Shown piece by piece: positions 32,387 to 43,153 of a stretch of DNA of 64,000 bases (position 1 is its first letter; each line of letters starts with the position of its first letter). The stretch comes from Actinostola sp. cb2023. Lineage: Eukaryota; Cnidaria; Anthozoa; Actiniaria; Actinostolidae. The notes under the pieces were generated by a model. It was not told the origin of the DNA. It saw nothing but the letters and a program-made list of their open reading frames with translations, and searched no databases. Location of the stretch: NCBI GenBank assembly GCA_033675265.1, contig JAUJYZ010001479.1, positions 19,136 to 83,135 of the forward strand, read 5' to 3'. Made by a program: the position numbers and the translations under genes.

Positions 32387-32851
32387 GTATTTTACAAAAT
32401 GATGTTTGACTGATCACGTATAGTGACTTTCATATTTAAGGCATTTTGTTGTCATTTCTTTCCTATCCATCTTTTTCTTGCAATTATATAACAGGGTTAG
32501 TACATAGTCATTAGTTGTACTCGATTCTCGTTTTTCATGTGACGTCATCAAAACACTTAAATCTAAACTATAAGTCGCAGAAGTCTGGTCCTTTAATATT
32601 TTGTAGATGTGTATGAAAGATATCATTCTTGAAAGTTAGGTTGGTTTTTGTTATTTCGTTCTCAAAATATTGGAATCAAAATTCGCTTAGTTGTACATTT
32701 TCATGATAAAACTCAACATGTATATTCACTTAAAATGATATGCCCAATATTATATTATGTTGAAATAATATAATTTTCAAGAGTTAATAGAGTTTGTAGT
32801 TTTCATTATTTAATTTACAATAAATGAAATGCTTACAGTTTCTGGCATAGA

Positions 32852-32972
32852 GTACAAACACTAAAAGCATGCAATACTCTGCACTAAATAGTACTAAATA
32901 GCACTAATTAGACAATAGAAAACAATAGGGATAACGCTATTTAGTTATGTTGCACGCTTTTAGTGTTTGTAC
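32852..32972. mobile_element. MITE of the ACAATAGAAAACAATAG family
   Basis: GTACAAACACTAAAAGCATG at the left and complement ending at 32972 (AGTGTTTGTAC). The interior has AGTACTAAATAGCACTAATT and GACAATAGAAAACAATAG. Related to 4931-5077. Confidence 0.75.
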
Positions 32973-33845
32973 TGTATCACGAAGAAATCATTAAAGTAGC
33001 AGGTTTTTTCTGCCATTATTATGTAGTTTACAAATATATGTATATTAATGCATGAATCGATTATTCTTGAATCGATTATTCTTAAATCCATTTGGGATAT
33101 GTATTATATATCAAATTCACTAGTATTACGGTATATCAAAATCAATTTACAAAGTGTATACTCAAGGTGTAATCCAATATTATACTAGTTCACTTAATAA
33201 ATAACATTTTTTACCACATTTGTATAATTTTCTTGCGCGCTGATTGGCTGAGAGCCATTGTGTCACGCAACACTCGTGCGGATTGTAATCTACAAAAGAT
33301 GTCGACCCACAAAATCCAATAAAAACAAGTTTTGGGATAAAACATGAATGGAAATTACTTTTCTGTGAGTAGAACTTATTAAGTATAATAACACGCCAAC
33401 AAAATTAAAATTCACAATTTCACCAATCTGATACTAAAAATAGCACAAAATGGCGGGAAATTCAAATTTCAAAAAATTAATAATTATGATATCTGAGATA
33501 TTATTTCAGCTATATCTCTAATTTGTGAATTTTAAATTTTGTTGCAATGTTCATGACATAATTTTCCCGCCAAAAATATAAAAATCAGAAAAACTGTTGG
33601 GAGAGAATTTGTTGTATTGGTGAATACTGTCACGTTGCCAAGTTTCATTTTGATTGGGTTAAAAATGTAGAAGTTATACTCATCGTTCTGATTTTGGGTG
33701 CTTTTGCGCCCCGCCGTGAACTCTTTTTTACAATTGCGTCAGAATGATCAAAACTTTGCAGTTTTCATCATTCTGACACAATTTTTCATTGTCGATAAGA
33801 GTACAGACCATAGAAAAGCGACTTCGATTTGCAGAACATAGTTTA
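32973..33845. other. Spacer between convergent genes
   Basis: AT-rich, no exon recognised. Contains a small perfect-type hairpin with arms CAGAATGATCAAAAC and GTTTTCATCATTCTG near 33,735-33,785, close to the end of the PHD gene. Confidence 0.45.
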
Positions 33846-35341
33846 CTAATTTTTGTGGGAATCACAAAGCCATGTTTCTGTTGTTGGGATAAGGGACAGT
33901 CCTACACATTGCCTGAAATAAAGAAATATAAATAATTTATGCACAGCCTCGTAATGCTTTTTACATAAATATACAGAGGATTTACTGATAATAATATTTA
34001 ATTCTTAAAAACGCATAATTACAAAAGTCTCAATGCTTTTTACAAAGATAATTAAAAAGAGCTAAAATTATTAAAAATACAATAAATATATAAAATAAAA
34101 AAATATATGTACAAGTATACACACAGAACCACAGGCAACACACAAATAACATCAATAATAAATATATAGAAATATTGATATTTACATATGAAATATCTTT
34201 ATAATTCATATATCAAAAGGAATTGATCTAGAAGACTAAACAAACAACCATTCTTGTTCTCACTTATAACAGCTATAAGTCTAATATATATCTTTACTTA
34301 CAAATGGAACCATTTCTTGCATGTGTCACATGCCACCCAATCCCAAGTTTTGGGGTGTTTTTTTTTCGTCTTTGACTTTGGTGGTGATGTTCCCCCACAC
34401 TTAAAACAAACATCTTCATTTTCTTTTTTTTCTATGAAATAAATGTTTAAATCTATTTAGTTACAATTTGTATATTAGCCCATGGCCAGCCCTTTAAATC
34501 AATTTAAATATCTAATTGCTTCCATGCAGACCATGAATATTCCGTCTCTCATTAATTATGCATTGTTTCAACGATGCTTTCACAGGGGTGTATCAAAGCC
34601 AAAAAACAATAAATTCTATGACGTCATATTGACGTCATATGACGTCATAGTGACAATTTGGTATGTAAGGACCCCCCAATGACAAATGCTGGATACGCCC
34701 CTGTTTCAATTACCTTTAACTGCAGGTAACACACCAATGGTTCCCTCTGCAAAGAAGCGACGATCTCTAAGTGTGGGCATGGGCTGATTTTCTGTGAGAG
34801 AATAAATTTAGTTATTTATAGAGTACATGTATTTAAGTTATTTAGTGTCAAATTATGTCATTTCAGCACTTCATATCACAATTAAGCAATTGCAATATTA
34901 TTATTTTTTAAATTGTTTTTCATTGCTTGTTAATCATATCATAGTTTAATGCACACAGATAAGTCATGTTGTTCACTTGTTCTTCAATTACCTTGACTAG
35001 TACTAGACAAACCACTACCTTCTCCAAATGAGGCAGCGGCGTCTAGCTGGGGGGTCTTTCTTTGCAGGGGGATCTAAAGATGATAAATTACTGATATTAC
35101 TTTAAAAACCCACTCAAATATGTTCAGGAAAAATACATTAATGCGTTATTTTGTGCAAGCTAGCTATACTTGTTCTATTTTGCCATTTTTAGTCAGTGTG
35201 CCATATGTAAAGATATGATACGTTCCGCATAGTTTTTCCCAAATTGCATAGTTTCCCAAGTTCCCCCGCATCCTATCGGAATCCTGGTAAGCTTATGTAC
35301 CTTGTGATTGTTCATTAATCTCTTCAGGCTGATTCTCTTGA
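33846..35341 (-). CDS. PHD-finger protein, 3' exons (5' end missing)
   Basis: Five exons with GT-AG borders, all phase 1: 35301-35341, 34992-35073, 34714-34791, 34302-34431 and 33846-33912. The encoded sequence runs EEINEQSQ, KKDPPARRRCSFGEGSG, PMPTLRDRRFFAEGTIGVLP, then a PHD-type zinc finger: CFKC, KTWDWVACDTCKKWFH, CVGL and WLCDSH just before the stop. PHD fingers of this kind usually read histone H3 tails. This arm keeps the frame through the last exon; the other arm has an extra A there. Exons upstream of 35,341 are not found before the palindrome centre 460 bp away. It lies tail-to-tail with the HMGXB3-like gene. Specific identity unknown. Confidence 0.65.
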
Positions 35342-35803
35342 CTGTAAGCTGCAGATTTAAAGGATTAAAATATATTATATTGGATGTGCATATGAACTGC
35401 AGACATTGTAGGATAATTAAATTCCACCAATTCAATAATTTGGTCGGGTGAAACCAAGTTACATATATTCTATCAAACTCACTTTTAATATGTGAGCTTA
35501 AGCTTAAACTTAATTAATAAATTTCTTGAAAAAATAAATTGTGACCTCGGCAGAGGTTGGAGGTATGGTATTTAAAATGTCCTGATTTGCATAAACATTT
35601 TGAGGCAAAATTTCCCTGCAAATTCCACTTAAATTTTTAACATTTTTCAATATCATGAAATTTTATATAACGTACATGTACCTAGACATTTGTTCAGACA
35701 TATATTGAAGTACATATTAACTTGGGCTTAATTATACATACAATACACACACTTCACGGTTTTCTGGTTTCAAGTCGAGGTTGTCCTTAAACCAACATAG
35801 TTA
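35342..35803. other. Inner end of left arm
   Basis: Intron or upstream sequence of the PHD gene up to the palindrome centre. AT-rich, no exon recognised. The last 14 bp (ACCAACATAGTTA) pair exactly with the start of the right arm. Confidence 0.5.
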
Positions 35804-35834
35804 GTGCACTGAATTGAATGACAGCTAAATACAG
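35804..35834. other. Palindrome centre, 31-bp spacer
   Basis: GTGCACTGAATTGAATGACA followed by 11 more bases, flanked by CCAACATAGTTA and TAACTATGTTGG. It is the only unpaired sequence of the palindrome. Just outside, CCTTAAACC pairs with GGCTCAAGG with two mismatches. Confidence 0.9.
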
Positions 35835-36296
35835 TAACTATGTTGGCTCAAGGACAACCTCGACTTGAAACCAGAACCGTGAAGTGGTGTATTGATTGTA
35901 TGTATAATTAAGCCCAAGTTAATATGTACTTCAATATATGTCTGAACAAATGTCTAGGTACATGTACGTTATATAAAATTTCATGATATTGAAAATGTTA
36001 AAAATTTAAGTGGAATTTGCAGGGAAATTTTGCCTCAAATGTTTATGCAAATCAGGACATTTTAAATACCATACCTCCAACCTCTGCCGAGGGTCACAAT
36101 TTATTTTTTCAAGAAATTTATTAATTAAGTTTAAGCTTAAGCTCACATATTAAAGTGAGTTTGATAGAATATATGTAACTTGGTTTCACCCGACCAAATT
36201 ATTGAATTGGTGGAATTTAATTATCCTACAATGTCTGCAGTTCATATGCACATCCAATATATATATATTTTAATCCTTTAAATCTGCAGCTTACAG

Positions 36297-37791
36297 TCTC
36301 AAGAGGAATCAGCCTGAAGAGATTAATGAACAATCACAAGGTACATAAGCTTACCAGGATTCCGATAGGATGCGGGGGAACTTGGGAAACTATGCAAATT
36401 TGGGAAACTATGCGGAACGTATCATATCTTTACATATGGCACACTGACTAAAAATGGCAAAATAGAACAAGTATAGCTTAGCTTGCACAAAAAATAACGC
36501 ATTAATGTATTTTTCCTGAACATATTTGAGTGGGTTTTAAAGTAATATCAGTAAATTTATCATCTTTAGATCCCCCTGCAAAGAAAGACCCCCCAGCTAG
36601 ACGCCGCTGCTCATTTGGAGAAGGTAGTGGTTTGTCTAGTACTAGTCAAGGTAATTGAAGAACAAGTGAACAACATGACTTATCTGTGTGCATTAACTAT
36701 GATATGATTAACAAAGCAATGAAAACAATTTAAAAATAATAATATTGCAATTGCTTAATTGTGATATGAAGTGCTGAAATGACATAATTTGACACTAAAT
36801 AACTTAAATACATGTACTCTATAAATAACTAAATTTATTCTCTCACAGAAAATCAGCCCATGCCCACACTTAGAGATCGTCGCTTCTTTGCAGAGGGAAC
36901 CATTGGTGTGTTACCTGCAGTTAAAGGTAATTGAAACAGGGGCGTATCCAGCATTTGTCATTGGGGGTCCTTACATACCAAATTGTCACTATGACGTCAT
37001 ATGAAACGTCAATATGACGTCATAGAAATTTATTGTTTTGGCTTTGATACACCCCTGTGAAAGCATCGTTGAAACAATGCATAATTAATGAGAGACGGAA
37101 TATTCATGGTCTGCATGGAAGCAATTTAGATATTTAAATTGATTTAAAGGGCTGGCCATGGGCTAATATACAAATTGTAACTAAATAGATTTAAACATTT
37201 ATTTCATAGAAAAAAAAGAAAATGAAGATGTTTGTTTTAAGTGTGGGGGAACATCACCACCAAAGTCAAAGACGAAAAAACACCCAAAACTTGGGATTGG
37301 GTGGCATGTGACACATGCAAGAAATGGTTCCATTTGTAAGTAAAGATATATATTAGACTTATAGCTGTTATAAGTGAGAACAAGAATGGTTGTTTGTTTA
37401 GTCTTCTAGATCAATTCCTTTTGATATATGAATTATAAAGATATTTCATATGTAAATATCAATATTTCTATATATTTATTATTGATGTTATTTGTGTGTT
37501 GCCTGTGGTTCTGTGTGTATACTTGTACATATATTTTTTTATTTTATATATTTATTGTATTTTATAATTTTAGCTCTTTTTAATTATCTTTGTAAAAAGC
37601 ATTGAGAGACTTTTGTAATTATGCGTTTTAAGAATTAAATATTATTATCAGTAAATCCTCTGTATATTTATGTAAAAAGCATTACGAGGCTGTGCATAAA
37701 TTATTTATATTTCTTTATTTCAGGCAATGTGTAGGACTGTCCCTTATCCCAACAACAGAAAACATGGCTTTGTGATTCCCACAAAAATTAG
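36297..37791 (+). pseudogene. PHD-finger protein exons, mirror copy
   Basis: Same five exons as 33846-35341, in opposite orientation. Differences: the first exon reads TCTCAAGAGGAATC with extra bases, exon 4 has one A fewer in the lysine codons with one C fewer after them, and the last exon has GAAAACATGG instead of GAAACATGG, which replaces WLCDSH with a premature stop. As written it is frameshifted; these are homopolymer-type differences, so sequencing error is as likely as decay. Confidence 0.65.
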
Positions 37792-38668
37792 TAAACTATG
37801 TTCTGCAAATCGAAGTCGCTTTTCTATGGTCTGTACTCTTATCGACAATGAAAATTGTGTCAGAATGATGAAAACTGCAAAGTTTTGATCATTCTGACGC
37901 AATTGTAAAAAAGAGTTCACGGCGGGCGCAAAAGCACCCAAAATCAGAACGATGAGTATAACTTCTACAGTTTTTTAACCCAATCAAAATGAAACTTGGC
38001 AACGTGACAGTATTCCACCATACAAACAAATTCTCTCCCAACAGTTTTTCTGATTTTTATATTTTTTGGCGGGAAAATTATGTCATGAACATTGCAACAA
38101 AATTTAAAAATTCACAAATTAGAGATATAGCTGAAATAATATCTCAGATATCATAATTATTAATTTTTTGAAATTTGAATTTCCCGCCATTTTGTGCTAT
38201 TTTTAGTATCAGATTGGTGAAATTGTGAATTTTAATTTTGTTGGCGTGTTATTATACTTAATAAGTTCTACTCACAGAAAAGTAATTTCCATTCATGTTT
38301 TATCCCAAAACTTGTTTTTATTGGATTTTGTGGGTCGACATCTTTTGTAGATTACAATCCGCACGAGTGTTGCGTGACACAATGGCTCTCAGCCAATCAG
38401 CGCGCAAGAAATTATACAAATGTGGTAAAAAATGTTATTTATTAAGTGAACTAGTATATAATATTGGATTACACCTTGAGTATACACTTTGTAAATTGAT
38501 TTTGATATACCGTAATACTAGTGAATTTGATATATAATACATATCCCAAATGGATTTAAGAATAATCGATTCAAGAATAATCGATTCATGCATTAATATA
38601 CATATATTTGTAAACTACATAATAATGGCAGAAAAAACCTGCTACTTTAATGATTTCTTCGTGATACA

Positions 38669-38791
38669 GTACAAACACTAAAAGCGTGCAACATAACTAA
38701 ATAGCGTTATCCCTATTGTTTTTTCTATTGTCTAATTAGTGCTATTTAGTACTATTTAGTGCAGAGTATTGCATGCTTTTAGTGTTTGTAC
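38669..38791. mobile_element. MITE, mirror of 32852-32972
   Basis: Same GTACAAACACTAAAAGC ends. Differs by two extra T in TTTTTTCTATTG. Confidence 0.75.
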
Positions 38792-40329
38792 TCTATGCCA
38801 GAACTGTAAGCATTTCATTTATTGTAAATTAAATAATGAAAACTACAAACTCTATTAACTCTTGAAAATTATATTATTTCAACATAATATAATATTGGGC
38901 ATATCATTTTAAGTGAATATACATGTTGAGTTTATCATGAAAATGTACAACTAAGCGAATTTTGATTCCAATATTTTGAGAACGAAATAACAAAAACCAA
39001 CCTAACTTTCAAGAATGATATCTTTCATACACATCTACAAAATATTAAAGGACCAGACTTCTGCGACTTATAGTTTTAGATTTAAGTGTTTTGATGACGT
39101 CACATGAAAAACGAGAATCGAGTACAACTAATGACTATGTACTAACCCTGTTATATAATTGCAAGAAAAGATGGATAGGAAAGAAATGACAACAAAAATG
39201 CCTTAAATATGAAAGTCACTATACGTGATCAGTCAAACATCATTTTGTAAAATACCTACTGGTCTACATTTAACCTTATAAATCTGTGATAAATATCCCT
39301 AGATAAGAATTGATTAGCATCTAGCGTTTTTTCAATTTTCAATTTTTGAGAAGATACAATGTTTTCATTATGATAGAAATCCATTAGGTAGTTGTATAAA
39401 AAATGAACTGGAAATGACTGCATAGTAGAGCTTCGCAACCTTAGGAAATTTTTTTCTATTGTTTTCACTTTCTTGGTAGCTAGTTTTGATGGTGAATGCT
39501 TGATTGCAATGCTGCAAGTTGTGAAATTCACACAAAGGAGATTTGTGTGGTTCTGTTGCTGTGTGAAAGCGATCGCCCATCACATATCGATCTGTACTTC
39601 TCGTGAGGGGGTGTTCCAATTCCTGCATTTCTTCTGGATTTGGTAACAACACATTTTGTGCCCTATACTCTAGGGGAACTATGTCAGGGACATTAACCTA
39701 GAAAGTTAAATTCACAATTTAGTTTGACTTTTTGAGACTTATACAGTTGAAGTTTTTTGAGTTGGTTTATATGATGATGAAAACAATGTTGTCACATCAA
39801 AATCTTGTTTTGTAGATTAAAACACTGAAAATATACTGATTTTGATTGCTTATTTGTGAATTATTAAATGCTGTACTGAAAGAAAGGTTATAGATAAGTA
39901 ATGAGTTAATGTAATTACAGTCTTAATTGATTTATGTTTTTATTTCTTGTTCTTTTTTCCTATGACAATGTTCTTGCAAGTGGGTGTATAAGAACTAAAT
40001 AAGAAATATTGATAGTAGCAATACCTGTGATGGTTTTTTTCCAAGTTCTGGTTTTTCAAAGCATCCAGTTCTGTCTGCCCACAACTTTCCAGCTACAATT
40101 GGATCTCTGACATCCATATGCCTTGCAAAAGCCACAAGGTGTATCAAGGATGAACAGAGGAGGAGGGTAACGTAGAGAGAGATACAGATCTGCAGCGTCT
40201 CTAACCGACTCTTGAAGCAAGAGAAACTTAGAAGCAACAGTAGTCTAAAAAAAAAATTGAATGAAGTTGTGAGTTTTCTGTTTTAATTAAAATTAGGCAT
40301 TCATAGCACAATGTACTCTGCTGCACAAT

Positions 40330-40482
40330 AAATCTAATAGGCTAACGCATTGCTATGTGTATGTCTTCACCAAATTTAAAACCTATGGTTTCTTCCAAAC
40401 ACTTTGAATTCCAAGAATCTTATTCACAAAAGATTTGAATTTGGTGGAAGCGTTCATAGCAACGCGTTAGCCGATTAGTTCT
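40330..40482. mobile_element. GGCTAACGC MITE, mirror of 31157-31309
   Basis: Same terminal inverted repeats, flanked by AT. Confidence 0.75.
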
Positions 40483-41027
40483 ATGGGGCACAAATTCCTA
40501 TATGGTTTCAAGGTACATTGCAGTAATCGCAAGGCCCCTTGTAAATCTGATCCAGCAAATTTTCAAGCAAAAGATCCTATTCGTGAATTAGAAAGGTGAG
40601 CAGGGGAGGGGCTGAAGTGAGTGAAGTGAAGTATTGTGTAGATATTGCGGTATATTGGCCATTTTTTATTGCGGTAAAAGGAATAAATTTTTGCGGTAAT
40701 GCAGGATTTAGGATACCTGCGTTATGCGATATTTATTCTTTTTTTTTAAGCGGTATTTCGGTGAAATAAGCAAAATCTAGCGGTTTTAGGAATTTAGAAT
40801 TTAGGGATTTAGAATTCCTGCGGTATGCGATATTAACGGTTTTTGTTTGTTGTATTTTTTTTGGTACGTATGGATGGTGAAAAAAACGAAAACGTTTAAT
40901 GACCTTTGAATTCAATTAAATGGTGTGCGGTATGCGGTATTTGCGATATTTTTTTGCGGTAATGCGGGATCTTTAAATAATTTTTGCGGTATTGCAGGAT
41001 TCAAACCCCCCCAATGTCCCCCTCATA

Positions 41028-41171
41028 CAGTGGTATCTCATTTAAGCGGTAACCCTCGCGACTTTCAAAAAGTGGCCACTTGAAAGAGGTAGATTTGGGA
41101 CTTTTTATAATCGCTGTTTAATAGAGGGTGACCGCTTAATAGAGGGTGACCGCTTAATTGAGGTACCACTG
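41028..41171. mobile_element. pogo/Tigger-like MITE, mirror of 30473-30615
   Basis: CAGTGGTATCTCATTTAAGC to AATTGAGGTACCACTG, flanked by TA. The TACCGCA-rich stretch lies beside it at about 40,645-41,005. Confidence 0.85.
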
Positions 41172-42989
41172 TATAAGGAAATACCAATAACATGTTATGT
41201 TGCAATACAATGTACATAAAAAACATTAAACTGAAGGTAATACATACACCATGTCGACAAACAATGTGGTAAAAGCCACCCGTGTTTCCAGGAACTTTGT
41301 TGAAACCATGACAAGGCGAATTACCAACCAACAAGTGTGCATACAATGCATTTAGTTCACCCAATATAAAGCTCTGTAAAATAAATATAATGACAATGTT
41401 GACAGCTGTAACACTAATAAGGTTTCTCTTTTTTCTTAATTCCTTTTTTGGGGGAAAGGGAAATGGGGAGGGAGGGTAATTAATGAATGTTTCTATTATT
41501 GTTACCATCTTTACTCATGGAAATTTAATAGTAAAATAAATAAAAATATGAAATACCTTGGATGCACCAGCTGGAAGTGTCATTGAACATTCATTGGCAA
41601 GGTCTTTTAGCACTGCAATATCCAGTGTTTCAATAGATGGCATGTCAATTGTTTTGGATGAAATAAGATGGTGTAGTAAAGCAGGATCACCTGTAAAATT
41701 AATGTATAACAACATCAAAAGTTATGGGTTTTATACAATCACATCAGATCAGTCATGTTCGATGGCAGCAATAAAGAAAATTGTATAGTCTACATATATA
41801 TATAATATAATTGTTACTTGAACAATCATTAAAACTGCAGGCTCGACGTTCACTGCATCAGCTGAGGCCAAGAAATATTAGCTCGCTGACTGTATAATTT
41901 ACACAGAACATTCATTACATACCACTCTGAATTTTATAACAATACTGAGCTCTGATTGGCTGTTATATTTCTATGTTATATTGAATTGAAGTGATATCCA
42001 CATGACTGCCCTTGGGTAACATACCATACAAAAGTGTACATCATACATTAACTATAACTATATATTGTAATTTTCAATGATTTTAATTGAATGTGTAAAG
42101 ACCAATATTTCAGCTGTTCTATTTATAAAGATTATAGAATTTAGATTTGTTAATTATTATTATAATTATTTACTAATTTTACATAATGTATTATGTGCTA
42201 TATTGAAAATAACGAAAACTGAAATATTTGTTTTAAACAATATGAATACCTTGTGTGGGTTTATCTCTAGATTGTAGATAAATACTTTTTTTCTGCATTT
42301 CTGTATTGAAGATATGGTTTCCCCTAAGAGCAGGGGCAATAATTGGGGGAACAGAACTAGCCACATACACAACATCGCCTTGATTGGCCTTTGCAAAAAC
42401 ATTTTTCTCAAGCCATGTGTCCTTAATAGAAGACAAAAAATCCCTCAAGTGTGGTTGGGAGAGCATTCTCTTGAATCATCATACTTTACCTAAAGTGCAT
42501 GGAGACTTCATGTTAAACATGGACAAACAACCAATTTACATATTAAATGATCTATCATGACTGTGAAAAAATATAAAACAAAATTAGTTTGTAAAATACA
42601 CATTATAACCCCTTCAAGGACAATATTGGCTTAAAAATGCAATATAAATTAACCTCTTGTGTGATTTATATGTACTATTATAATTACCCCTTTAAGTGAA
42701 CAGCAGTTTTTTCGAGTTTCCATCACCAAGATAGAATTCCCCCTATGATGCCACAAAGCCCACAAATATTATCATCAAGGGAACGATCAGTTATTATTTC
42801 AAAATAATAGAAAGTGTTATATAAAAGTCGGGACCAGTAGTTTAGCTCCGCATTTGATGGTGCTGTTTCCTAGAAATGAAAAAAATATAGATTTTCTTAT
42901 AGTGAAATCATGCAATGGCAATCTAGTAATTCACTGCATCTACGAAACTATATTATAACATACCGGTATAGTTTGAAATCATGATGTTA

Positions 42990-43153
42990 CATAAACGTTG
43001 TCCTGCTAAAAAAGAACTTTAGTAATTTAGTGAGAAAGGAATATATTAAAAGACAAAAGGAAAAGTTCAGCTTGAGTGATTTTCTTTTGTCTTTTAATAT
43101 ATTCCTTTCCCACTAAACTACTAAAGTTCTTTTTTAGCAGGACAACGTTTATG
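42990..43153. mobile_element. Hairpin MITE, mirror of 28490-28653
   Basis: CATAAACGTTGTCCTGCTAA ends, identical hairpin. Confidence 0.85.

Larger units (their letters stand above)
7786..35803 (+). repeat. Left arm of giant inverted repeat (palindrome)
   Basis: Every feature from about 7.79 kb to 35.80 kb recurs in reverse complement and mirror order from 64,000 back to 35,835. Paired coordinates sum to about 71,638 at the centre and drift slowly to about 71,775 at the outer end, so the two arms differ by only about 140 bp of net length. Differences seen by eye are mostly single-base homopolymer indels. The outer boundary cannot be fixed because the right arm runs off the window. Confidence 0.97.
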
